16,028 nucleotides of DNA from Grammothele lineata (GCA_002150815.3 NDFF03000294.1:1-16028), one strand, 5' to 3'. Positions 8,801 through 15,682 are shown, counted from the stretch's first letter. The notes: generated by a model from the letters alone, not told the origin. Numbers and translations are program-made.

Positions 8801-11529
8801 GCCTCTCCGTAGTGCTGTACGTCGAACCGTTGTAATGGTTCGCGACCCGCGTTCGTCGCAATTACTGGGTCGAAGTAGCTGACCAAACGAGCTCGCAGGT
8901 ACTCCGCTGCGTCCTCCCAGGACGCGCGCGACCATACGCCCTCCGCGCGAGGCGCGCTGTGCCCCGGATCTACAACTCGCATGGACGCGACGCCGACGGA
9001 GTCATAGCGCGGTGACCCTCGTGCTCGACTGGCGAGCTCCTCCAGATCAGCAAAGTGTATCGCGCTCGCACGTACACCTTGCGTCTGAGAGGGAGCCTTC
9101 GCCGTCTTCCGGGTTTTGCAGTTACGACTCGTATGTCCTACCTCCATGCAGGTAAAGCACCGGTCTTCGGCTCGCAGCCGGTCCAACTCCTCCGGCGAGT
9201 GCTGAACACGTTTCTCCTTCTTTTCAGGACGCGCGCTCGCTTTCTGGGCCGGGCCACCTCTGCCGCCTGGATGGGAACGCTGTTGGGGCTTTTGTGACTT
9301 CCCTGCAGCGCCCTGGTCCTTGCTCGGCGTCCACGGTGACGGGCCGTCTTCCCTGTTCGAAAAACGTCCCCAACGTCTGCCTGGGACACTACCTTGGTAC
9401 GCGCGCTGCTCCTGCCTGCGTCCTTCAAGCGCGGTCTCATGCCTCTCGGCATGCTTCACTAATCGGGTGAGTTCGGTCTTCTCTGGATGAAAGCCCTTCT
9501 CACGCAGATGGAAGCGCAGTTCCTCGTGCAAGCCCTTCCAGAAAATTTGGACCAACTGGAAGTCAGTGACATCCGCAAAACGTTCCGCGAGGTGCTCAAG
9601 ATCCCGCACGAAGTCGCGCACGCGCCTGCTTCCCTGCTGCGCCGTCTCCAATTTGGTACGTAGGCTTGCCTTATAATCAGCAGGGAAACAATAATCGAAT
9701 AACGCCTCGAACAGGCCTGTCATCGTCCAGTCTCCAGGGGTGCGCGCGACGTGTCTCATGTAGAATGTCTGCGGCTCCCCTGTCATGAAGCGATTAACAA
9801 ACAGCAGAGCGACCTCGTCCGTGACGTCCGTAAGCCGCTGCCAAGTCTGCACCTCAAATACCCAGGCTTCAAACTTGTCCAAATCCGCAGCGCCGTCCCA
9901 TTTGGATGGCTGTGGGACCTTCAGCCCAGCTTTCAAAGCTGCTTTTTTCGCTTTCTGGAAACTCCGCTTGCGCTGACGTTCCTCGCGTTTATCATAGGAC
10001 TTCTTGTGGCGTTCCTCGGGCTCGTCAACATCTGGTACGTCTTCAGCATCGTCCGAGCCAGAGTCGTCGCTAACCGAAGAACTGTCCGGGGCCATGTCGT
10101 TGTCCGAGCTATCCGAGCTCGGAGGACTAGGAGGACCGTCTCCCCCTGCCGCTCCCGGCTGGAAGAACACGCCATCTGGCACCATGGACGGCTCGCGCTT
10201 GAACGCGCTCGCCGTACGTTGTGTGCGCGACGGTGCAGGAGGCAGCGACGCCTCCCGGGGGCCACTCGCATCCACCGGAATCGGTGCAGGAGTGCCTCGC
10301 GCGTGTTGCTTCAAGAACGCGCGTTGTTTGCTCGTCCTGGGGACACTCTTCCCTTTGGGACTAGGAGGCAAGTTCTCGATTTCGCTCTCAGACGATTCGC
10401 TGACAACTTCCGTAATGATTGCCATTGACTCTATGCTAGGTACAATGGCAGACCTGTAGCTAAGACCTAGCTGCCGCGCGACCTCGTCCTCCGAGTCGCT
10501 CCCGGACTCCATGTCAGCCCGCGGGGCGGTTCCTGATACCGTTCCGGCACTAGGAACGTTAGAGGTGCGTCCCCATTCCTCCGGTAGGGGACCCAGCTGA
10601 TCCGCCGCGTCGCAGAGGTCAAACCAGTTCTGGAAGAACTTGGGTGACACCTCCACGGCCGCGCGCGGACCCGGCAGGGCTCGCGCGCGTGCGCGCACGA
10701 GCACCCAACCATCTCTGGCGTTGGACAGGTTGCGGAGCACGCCGGCGTGATCGCCAGGGCTCCACGCGAGCTCTGCCTTGGGAGCACGCGCAGCCAGAGC
10801 GGCGCGCGGCTCGACCCATGCCAGAGACTCTGGAGCGCACACAGTCGCGACGACCGGCGGCTCGACAGAGATTGCCCGCCCTGGAGCGCACACAGTCACC
10901 GAGACCGGCGGCTCGACAGAGTTCCCCCCAGGAGCGCACACCAAGACCGGCGGCTCGACTGGGTCCCTCCCAGGAGCGCACACCAAGACGGGCGGCTCGA
11001 CTGGGGTAATCTCGGGAGCACACACCAGAGTGGGCGGCTCGACCGAGCTTCCAGGAGGAGCGACGGATCCGCCGTCTCGCTCGACTCCTGGGCGGGGCGC
11101 CGCGAATACTCCATCGCGCGCCCCCCCATCCACCACATCCTCCATAACCGCGTCGCCTTCCGTTTGAGGAGACGGGGGCACTCCACCACGCGCGGCATTG
11201 GTCTGCCTACGCGTGATGCGGTGCCCCAATGCGACGCCCTCCGCAACACCTCCACCATGATCGGCGATGCCCCACTTCGCTGCCAGCGCGAGGTCGGAAG
11301 AAGGTCCGCGAACGGCCTTGGAACGACGGGGGGGAGGGGCGGGGTCTGGGAGAGGGATGAAGAACGAGTTGGTAAGCTCACCTTGGGCTTCCAACTCGAC
11401 GCCGTCGCGCGACAGTGCGTCGCCGCGGGGGTCGGCGTCGCGCGCCAGTACGTCGGCGCGCGCGAGGGCAGGGGCGGCCGCCTCGGGTGAGGTCCGCGTG
11501 CCCGACTGAACGTCCATAGTAGTCGACAT
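2857..11529 (-). CDS. Gag-Pol polyprotein of a Ty3/Gypsy chromovirus (2,890 aa)
   Basis: One uninterrupted ORF encodes the whole polyprotein. Residues 1-540 are a long low-complexity Gag leader with six VEPPVLVCAPG-like repeats (163-256) and Ser/Asp-rich acidic stretches. The Gag capsid domain spans about 541-700 and starts PSKWDG. A CCHC zinc knuckle follows (C791, C794, H799, C804). Two tandem acidic, Trp-rich modules lie at 863-1055 and 1056-1245. The aspartic protease has DSG at 1321-1323. Reverse transcriptase has motif A Asp 1578 in IIDGKDAY and YLDD at 1640-1643. RNase H shows D1794, the HEQE motif at 1833-1836 and D1861. Integrase has an HHCC finger (H2124, H2129, C2159, C2162) and the triad D2192, D2256, E2292 with 35 residues between the last two. 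GPF follows at 2426-2428 and a chromodomain at about 2490-2540. The last 350 residues are an extension with an RGRGRGRGG stretch near 2730. The start ATG 11529 has G at -3; M5 is an alternative. The RNA would be reverse-transcribed in particles and the cDNA integrated, with the chromodomain guiding it to marked chromatin. Confidence 0.97.
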   Translation of the reverse strand: MSTTMDVQSGTRTSPEAAAPALARADVLARDADPRGDALSRDGVELEAQGELTNSFFIPLPDPAPPPRRSKAVRGPSSDLALAAKWGIADHGGGVAEGVALGHRITRRQTNAARGGVPPSPQTEGDAVMEDVVDGGARDGVFAAPRPGVERDGGSVAPPGSSVEPPTLVCAPEITPVEPPVLVCAPGRDPVEPPVLVCAPGGNSVEPPVSVTVCAPGRAISVEPPVVATVCAPESLAWVEPRAALAARAPKAELAWSPGDHAGVLRNLSNARDGWVLVRARARALPGPRAAVEVSPKFFQNWFDLCDAADQLGPLPEEWGRTSNVPSAGTVSGTAPRADMESGSDSEDEVARQLGLSYRSAIVPSIESMAIITEVVSESSESEIENLPPSPKGKSVPRTSKQRAFLKQHARGTPAPIPVDASGPREASLPPAPSRTQRTASAFKREPSMVPDGVFFQPGAAGGDGPPSPPSSDSSDNDMAPDSSSVSDDSGSDDAEDVPDVDEPEERHKKSYDKREERQRKRSFQKAKKAALKAGLKVPQPSKWDGAADLDKFEAWVFEVQTWQRLTDVTDEVALLFVNRFMTGEPQTFYMRHVARTPGDWTMTGLFEALFDYCFPADYKASLRTKLETAQQGSRRVRDFVRDLEHLAERFADVTDFQLVQIFWKGLHEELRFHLREKGFHPEKTELTRLVKHAERHETALEGRRQEQRAYQGSVPGRRWGRFSNREDGPSPWTPSKDQGAAGKSQKPQQRSHPGGRGGPAQKASARPEKKEKRVQHSPEELDRLRAEDRCFTCMEVGHTSRNCKTRKTAKAPSQTQGVRASAIHFADLEELASRARGSPRYDSVGVASMRVVDPGHSAPRAEGVWSRASWEDAAEYLRARLVSYFDPVIATNAGREPLQRFDVQHYGEADFEVVDMLAPPWHVAEWVVTREQLDDPTWSVEDMLQEGWNDYIHFEGNPMWGHAFPPGETHDRDLPAIFWLRALFAQQLEREFPDLSTEGRNTLVSVERDPEGYRVHLQTTGESRVIARTDVYELDFHARRWLSAWIEETRPSAPEGVWARAHARDCEEYLEALFVSYFARNATDADAYLRFLVEELPEERAFIVHDSEARAGWVSEYRVSRAQLDDDSWDVQRTVRATWLDWVSRASREDQGMRFPQGDAPDESYPALHWIRAHVDLILREEYGDDTDWNEIIRVWLEDDGYVLTFALSGVNYLITHQQLRAANFALRDIVLDHMQWWNVQDLMEYVREVEERRARRQHVMMCGARPRRVRKGKSKDIPSNAVPGVERNAMRTTDYTRVMPRPIVIAVEVNGQPVRALLDSGSMADFVSTTLVDQLSLQKEYLEKPLPVQLAVHGSRSKINCCTTVDFSYQEISCRKRFDVANLDNYDMILGTPFIYQHRVVSGLNPTRVVVGSTDPLPIQDGEDTAVILSAAAKLLEENLDELRAQLAREAEDLCQDGARAALPPLRDVNHTIPLIDETKVYSWRPSKCPDALRPLWHEKKKAYLESGRWQLASGVNSSPMLMIPKPAREDGILRLRTVVDKRQQNANTHKLSAPLPDIEGILRNVVKHKYRSIIDGKDAYEQIRVVPEHVPRTLFTTPDGTMVSLVLQQGDVNGPTTYQTVMNHIFAPYIGVFMDVYLDDIVIYSDTIEDHMKHVRIIFDVLRREKFFLGADKMNFFAEKLKILGHVIDSRGIAMDPHKVDSVLNWKTPTTKALLSSFLGAVGFLAPDCEGIRIPMGVLAPLTSTAKPWDWTTTHQRAFEQVKAAVHEARDRRRVALDYSEGAPPINLVTDASLTGASGYISQGEDLKTAAVVTFWSGKFNSAQQNYPVHEQELLAIVESLKRFRPLLLGTKFRICTDHKALEYFMSQKELSGRQNRWLDVLNEFDFAVQYIPGETNVLADALSRIYSAEPAGIERAPSEFVGDDGGGVPTVARVLDIIRPVYTGAAAIVDEHGPPRRSTRLAAKPKAAGAYRAMHEGVSREVLDDAAASTGGDESEEEAAALLDDGQAGPIDGPPPELLDIISPGRDQDEDTQAEIGVNVPSSVLDSAGELGMELPAGLRGRYTEDVYFRRIVEKIDEHPAFSYKDGLLYVRAEGVHQLCVPDVLIGTRRVREILLRHAHSILAHLGARKTLEYLRAEVWWPAMVSDVAAYCRTCSVCATTKSATARPLGLLKPLQVPRRPWQYIGIDFVGPLPASENRHGSFDMICVIIDQLTSMVHLVPTLQTYGAAEIAEVVFEHVYKLHGLPERIISDRDTLFTSTFWRRLHELLGTELRLSSAYHPQSDGATERANRTMTQLLRQCVRPDQKDWVQRIPAIELAMNMARSETTGFSPFYLNYGQMPRSLVWPSECEYPGVQKFAQRMKEAIMAAHDAIIAARVNQTTHANRHRRAAGFQAGDFVYLSTKNLSLPKGRARKLAPKYLGPFRISKVLSEGATYQLDLSDELRARGLHNAFHASLLRPHFPNDDRRFPGRQFHQLPGFGEHPREWAVDRILSHSGKGSDAEFEVQWTTGDVTWVPYADVRHLQALTEYFEALGVQSVGRLAARSTGTRGDEPVSVEAAAISLSSMYIRDDGDAGDEHLTLRPHPSRFTTLAHMPDGAAGGPLNLDERVACEAYAGQLIAHQLHNAPWPGEPPRGYMDWFRLQNRYAPAPVRVHHQDVRTPAVPTGGAGPDVAMTAGAFDVFLRHELRLAEMTTRSQGPPVAVRRAAPVAHDFTGSVRRGRKAFVRGRGRGRGGLLGERALPSTPPQAADTGVAVGRIGRVADNSDAGRDAQSSERGCRRTKRRGRKELTTEAGGSGGSGPSGAGTYTNDARGEQILCDMLRQLFSDVTGGYYHSDITNVDEDVPMAGTEPGPAAAGSSGTNGRGGSPPHLEDFHFTDDNIGPDI
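7795..8364 (-). repeat. Polyprotein module B, second copy of a ~193-residue unit
   Basis: This codes for residues 1056-1245 and starts EGVWARA, as module A starts EGVWSRA. Shared landmarks in the same order are EYL-A, VSYF, QLDD-(T/S)W-V, a W-D pair, FP-G, a W-RA segment and (E/D)GY. It lies between the zinc knuckle and the protease. I do not recognise a known fold. Confidence 0.8.
8365..8943 (-). repeat. Polyprotein module A, first copy of a ~193-residue unit
   Basis: This codes for residues 863-1055. The first 12 bases (GAGGGCGTATGG) are identical in the two modules, although the proteins have diverged strongly. The segment is rich in Trp, Tyr, Asp and Glu, unlike the basic NC region before it. 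Confidence 0.8.
10762..11043 (-). repeat. In-frame tandem repeat coding for VEPPVLVCAPG units
   Basis: Six units of 14, 14, 14, 17, 17 and 18 residues run from residue 163 to 256 in the Gag leader. The first five keep VEPP and VCAP; the last is degenerate. All lengths are whole codons, so the array varies without breaking the frame. Each good unit contributes one Cys. Confidence 0.85.
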
Positions 11530-11617
11530 GTCGTAGCGTAGGTTTTTGGTACGACGTCCTACGGGTGATCAGTCCGAGGGGTCGTCTGTGATACGAGAAA
11601 AGAAAGACTCAAAAAAA
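11530..11617 (-). other. 5' leader with an unusual primer-binding region
   Basis: Read on the minus strand, the leader begins TTTTTTTGAGTCTTTC immediately after the LTR. No TGG, the mark of a site complementary to a tRNA CCA end, occurs in the first 40 bases, so priming by an intact tRNA 3' end is unlikely. The other options are an internal tRNA fragment or self-priming as in Tf1. Confidence 0.55.
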
Positions 11618-11785
11618 TGTGAGGCCCGCGAGCGCTCGACGTCCGAGATACGACCTTGAGAGGAGCGCGGACAAGGTGTCGAGTGTCGAGAGAGGCCTAA
11701 CGAGAGAGAGTGGTCGGCACACGAGAGAGTGAGTAGGAAAATCCCGTATCCCGAGTTCTGAGTTCACCGGTATGATACAGGGGGT

Positions 11786-11793
11786 CTTATATA
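11786..11793 (-). promoter_or_regulatory. TATA box of the chromovirus LTR promoter
   Basis: TATATAAG on the minus strand, at a sensible place in the LTR, with a CT-rich presumed start region downstream. The inferred start is near 11763. Confidence 0.7.
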
Positions 11794-11926
11794 CTACTGA
11801 GGGCCAGCCACCCGAGAGGAACTGTATAGTACCAGGGAACTCCGAGGGACCAATGAGAAGACTAGAATAGAAGTACGAGAGAATGTAAAGTAAGATGAAA
11901 CCTAAGGGGCTTGCGTGGCCTGGGGC

Positions 11927-11976
11927 TGACGCAAGCTAAAGAATGACAAAGCCGTAGGTAAGGGGTGACGCAAGCG
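11927..11976. promoter_or_regulatory. Paired TGACGCAAGC sites in U3
   Basis: TGACGCAAGC occurs at 11927-11936 and 11967-11976 (and at the same place in the other LTR), 40 bp apart and about 135-185 bp upstream of the TATA box. TGACGCAA resembles a composite CRE/C-EBP site of bZIP factors. Each copy also pairs with a nearby inverted GCTTGC-G(T/C), so it could instead be an RNA or DNA hairpin element. Confidence 0.35.
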
Positions 11977-12087
11977 CGAAGAGCTTGCGCAAGCCCGTAG
12001 CTACAAGGTACGGAGGACTCGATAGCACGAGGCTTCGGCTATCGATCCTGGACGCCTAAACGGGCAAGGTAAGCGCCTATCCTTACA

Positions 12088-12092
12088 CGACG
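12088..12092. repeat. Target site duplication, right copy (CGACG)
   Basis: Exact match to 2313-2317, directly outside the right LTR. Confidence 0.95.
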
Positions 12093-12159
12093 CAGGACAC
12101 CACCGTTTGTTCAGCGCTGAGAACCACGTAGGTACAACATAGATATCGTAGCGCAGCTA

Positions 12160-13560
12160 TTATACTGGCGGAGCTTTCAAGCCCTCTGAGTGCATGTCAA
12201 ATCCCTCGCCGGTGTCATCCATGTGCGTTGTCTGCTCCAGCCTGATCCCGACATTCAACGGAACAGGAAGTGAGCGCTGCAACCTATCCGTCAAGCGGCT
12301 ATCTCTACCGAGCCGACTCCGGCTCAGACTCGAGGTAGACGTTGCGATCTCCGTGCTTCCCGCGCTCCGCGAGCGGAGGATGAGCATAGAGAACACGATT
12401 GCGTTGACGGGAACTACCTGCGGGAATAAGGCACGTTGTCAGAGACATACTCTTGAGCACAGGGGACGAAATATGCACGTGCCACATGTAATAGTAAAAA
12501 GAAAACAGTCGAACCGACGGTGTCCGTCACTATGAGCACGAGTAACGTTGCGCAATATACAGCCGCTGAAGTGGGAGAGATTGTTCAATAGGAGTTCATA
12601 GTAGATACAAGCGAACGTACCGGACTCAATTACGACGTGCAGCATCTGAGTCGCCTGGCTCTTGCCTACCGTGTACGACGTCGTTTGAGACGAAATGTGC
12701 CAGATCTTCCAGCATATCAAACCTAGGGCGCATATTCGATACGCCCAACGAAGTAGAACAATAATTCCATCGCTCACCCGCGCAAAGAAGATTCAAACAG
12801 AACGTCAATATGAAGAATATCCGCGCGCGATTTGTTGCAGCAAGGGTGAGAAGCAAATCGGTGCTCTGCATTCCGCTAATGAAGAGGCTCCACAAGCTCC
12901 AGATACCGACACCTAAGGAGATAGCTGATCAGGGGCTCCACTCGTGTCATATTTGGGTGTGGCACGTACCCCATGTAGAGAGCAATAGACCGATTGGGAT
13001 CACAGCTATCCACCAAGAAAAGGCCCATAGCACAAGTACTCGATATACCTATCCTTCAACTGTGAGCCGCATCTGGAAGTATAGAGACGCAAGATGTTAC
13101 TTACAATGATGACATCTGAGAACATTGCCAGGGCGACGACCAGAACGCTTTTGATGAGTGTTTCCGGGGATGACACATTATCGAAAAACGCGTTAGGATC
13201 CGCAATGTTCTGTCCGGAAGGGACGTGGAAGGCATCGTAGCCTATCATCAGCTCTACAGTGAACGACTGCATCGAAGAGTCAGCGAACAGTGCTTATTCA
13301 TGTAAGTGATCTTCGAATAGAATCTACTTACACTGAGCGTAAGTAAGAAAATAATGAAATACGCGATTGGTAGCCACTTTGGCATTCCATTGCGTACTCT
13401 CTCTCTCAGGATTACGACGCATTGAACGACGTAAACAAAGTACATTCCTAGATCTAGGTGAGCAGCCGAATATCTTGCTGTGCACATTTGGCTTACCCGT
13501 GATGAAGAACTCGAGAAACAGCCCAACGAGGTTGGCATTGGGAATAGAAAGTGTATTCAT
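12160..13560 (-). CDS. Uncharacterised seven-helix membrane protein, intact, eight exons
   Basis: Exons on the minus strand: 13560-13497, 13447-13332, 13266-13105, 13048-12970, 12912-12778, 12722-12621, 12565-12483, 12417-12160. They sum to 999 nt, 332 residues, with every phase consistent. Introns are 49-65 bp. The first six are GT-AG; the last starts GCACGT at 12482 (an in-frame GT donor three bases upstream, GTGGCA, is an alternative that drops one Val). The protein has about seven hydrophobic segments, the loop block NGMPKWLPIAY between the first two, GIGIWSLW-like GVGIWSLW after the fourth, and FFxLTFCLNxLCAG in the fifth. The C-terminal tail is Ser/Arg-rich and holds GIRLEQTTHMD. It resembles basidiomycete proteins deposited as hypothetical, often with DUF6534-type labels; I am not sure of that family. 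Function is unknown; location is presumably a membrane. ATG 13560 is chosen over upstream in-frame ATGs because it matches the truncated paralogue. Confidence 0.85.
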
Positions 13561-13688
13561 GTCGTACCAGTTCTCCTGGAGTAGAGAAGGGTAGTAAGAC
13601 GGGAGAGATACGATGAAATTGAGAGGAGTGCGGGGTGGACGAAGCAGAGTGCCCCCGGTTTCGCAGAGCCGAGAGCCCCTCAATGAAC

Positions 13689-13696
13689 CTATTTAT
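13689..13696 (-). promoter_or_regulatory. TATA-like box of the 12160-13560 gene
   Basis: ATAAATAG on the minus strand, 129-136 bp before ATG 13560. It is followed by GGTTCATTGAGGGGCTC, loosely similar to the sequence after the matching box of the truncated paralogue. Confidence 0.4.
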
Positions 13697-13699
13697 CAG

Positions 13700-14254
13700 G
13701 ACTTGCGTAACGATTCTCTATAAACATAGGTCCTATTGGAGTTTCGGGCGATTTAAGAAGAGTCCACGCTATCTGGTATATGGCTTACGCACTTACCTGC
13801 GTTGCCAACGAAGGCATCATTCTGAGACAAGTTTAGATAGATGGCTCGTAGAGAGGCCCTTACGAGGCGCGAGCTCGACAAAGTTGTATGCCCTGGGAAT
13901 CATTGAGCGAGATAGGAGTGCACATGCTGCCCGAACCCATAGAAGCTGATGGCAGCAGCGCAGCTGATTGCTGGTAGTGGAGGAAGCGCTTGGAATAGGG
14001 ACGAGTCTTTGCATGGCGAAGAAGTCGGATGTTGAGCGCCGAGCACTCTTACGAGGCTGCCTATTGGGCGACACGAAGGCGGGTGAGAGGGCAATGCCCG
14101 AGTGAGAGCATCGGGGACCAAGTGAGAGCGCTGGCCGTGGCGCATGCACAATCGTACATGAAAGCACTGGATGATATAAGCTGTATCTGGAACACGTCAT
14201 GGGAAACGTAGAGTACGGTGAGTCTGGACATGAAGGTCTCATGAAAAGAGCATG
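13700..14254. other. Intergenic region between the two complete paralogues
   Basis: Contains the upstream region of the 12160-13560 gene and the downstream region of the 14255-15682 gene. A Ser/Pro-rich open frame at 13817-14242 (minus) has no recognisable domain and I do not accept it as a gene. Nothing else stands out. Confidence 0.5.
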
Positions 14255-15682
14255 TCACACGGGCGAAGCCTTACACCCGTAGGAGTCTCCTTCGTCGAAC
14301 GGCACATGATCGTTGTCCGTGTGCACCGTCTGCTCTAGCCTGATGCCGACCTCCATAGGGACAGGCGGTCCATGAGTAGCGTCTGTGCGGTGACTACTCA
14401 TGCCGATCCGAATTCTGCTCAGAGTCCCGCTGGACCTGACAAACCCACTCCTTACTCTTGGTGAGCGGAAGATGAGCATCGAGGACACGATCGCGTTGAT
14501 GGGGACCAGCTGCAAGGGCTGCTGGTTAGTACAGTTTCAGCTAGTCCGAAGTTCACATGTTTGACGTGCCGTGTGAAAGACCAAGAAAAACGCATTGGAG
14601 CCCACGGCGCTCGTGATGATGAGCGCGAGCAGCGTTGCACAGTATATTGCGGCTGCAAAGAACAGTTTGATGTGAATTCTAACTGCGTTGTATGAGAAGT
14701 TGAGCATACCTGACTCGATGACGATGTGCAGCATGCGCGTAGCGGCACTCTTTCCCACCGTATGGGAAATCGTCTGAGACGTGATGCTCCATATTTTCCA
14801 GCAAATCATGCCTGAAGCGTAACTGAGTATGCGTCGCAATAATGGGCTCAACAGTGTCAGTCTCTCACCGGCGCAGAGCGAGTTCAAACAGAACGTTAAA
14901 GCAAAAAAGATCTGAACGCGCTTTGTTACGTTGAGAGCAATCTGCACGTCCGCATCCTGTACCCCGCTCATGAATTCTGTCCATAAGGACCATATACCGA
15001 TGCCTGAATGAGTGTTAACAGGGCGTGCAGTCGATAAGATACTCCGACGTACGTACCCCAGGCGGAAAGCAAAAGACCGACAGGGACGACAATCACCCAC
15101 CAAGAGAAGTCCCATACCACCAGCACTCGATATACCTGAGAAGTTGTCATGAACCAACTCCACAAAACGTTTTGAACAATGACTTACGATTATAACGTCC
15201 GAGAACATAGCCAAAACGGCGGTTAGCACCCCTTTTGCGAGCGTAGCCGGTGAGGAAATGTCGTTGAAGTATGCGGTCGGATTCGCAATCTCCTGTCCGG
15301 CAGGGACGTGAAAAGCTTGATACCCGATAACCATCTCAACAACAAAATCCTGTGGCGAAAAGTGGGTCAGCGGTTCGAACGTCGTCCGAATAGTATACGC
15401 ACACTCAACGTGAGCAAGAATATGATAAGGTACGCGACGGGCAACCATTTGGGCATCCCATCGCGCAATCGCTCTCTTAAGATCACAAAGCACTGAGCGA
15501 CGTGAACGAAGTAAATCCCTGACGCGGAGGGGTATCTTGTTCAGGGATTTCGCCTTTAGATCCACATTTATAGACGACTCACCCGTAATTACGAACTCCA
15601 CCATCCCTCCTTGACGCCGTACCACCATCACCTCCCCGGCGCTTACGCCCGCGTCCTTCGGGCGAGTCGCTGTCCCCGCCAT
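14255..15682 (-). CDS. Uncharacterised seven-helix membrane protein paralogue with an altered first exon
   Basis: Exons on the minus strand: 15682-15583, 15518-15403, 15349-15188, 15135-15057, 15003-14869, 14811-14710, 14652-14570, 14509-14255. Exons 2-7 have exactly the lengths of the 12160-13560 gene (116, 162, 79, 135, 102, 83 nt). Introns are 52-64 bp; the last starts GCACGT at 14569, a GC-AG intron with no GT donor that keeps the frame. The product would be 343 residues from ATG 15682 or 317 from ATG 15604. It keeps DGMPKWLPVAY, GIGIWSLW, FFALTFCLNSLCAG, VPINAIVSSMLI and the tail motif GIRLEQTVHTD. Exon 1 is odd: only EFVITG matches the family, and the usual NANLVGL start is replaced by an unrelated Arg/Gly-rich stretch. 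An out-of-frame ATG at 15692 precedes ATG 15682 by ten bases. It may be a rearranged gene with a shortened first helix, or non-functional. Confidence 0.75.

Larger units (their letters stand above)
2318..12087 (-). mobile_element. Complete Ty3/Gypsy chromovirus LTR retrotransposon
   Basis: This is a 9,770-bp element read on the minus strand: target duplication, 5' LTR (12087-11618), 88-base leader, single Gag-Pol ORF (11529-2857), short 3' untranslated region with a purine tract, 3' LTR (2787-2318), target duplication. I compared the 470-bp LTRs line by line and they are identical, so the insertion is very recent in evolutionary terms. The order protease, reverse transcriptase, RNase H, integrase, chromodomain is that of the Gypsy chromovirus lineage. 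Every enzymatic motif is present and the ORF has no stop or frameshift, so the copy looks autonomous. It is longer than most elements of this group because of an extended Gag, a duplicated module before the protease, and a C-terminal extension. It sits in an array of membrane-protein genes, about 70 bp past the stop of the intact neighbour and in the same orientation. Confidence 0.97.
11618..12087 (-). repeat. 5' LTR of the chromovirus (470 bp)
   Basis: Identical to 2318-2787. It starts at 12087 in element orientation. U3 runs to about 11763, where transcription should begin about 30 bases past the first T of the TATA box. The R-U5 part is pyrimidine-rich on the RNA strand. Confidence 0.98.

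Noticed and set aside
9121..9159. The CCHC motif as a separate zinc-finger gene
   Set aside because: It is in frame inside the Gag-Pol ORF at the nucleocapsid position.
13817..14242. 141-codon Ser/Pro-rich open frame on the minus strand
   Set aside because: No domain, no splice-linked extension, and it lies in the expected spacer between two array genes.
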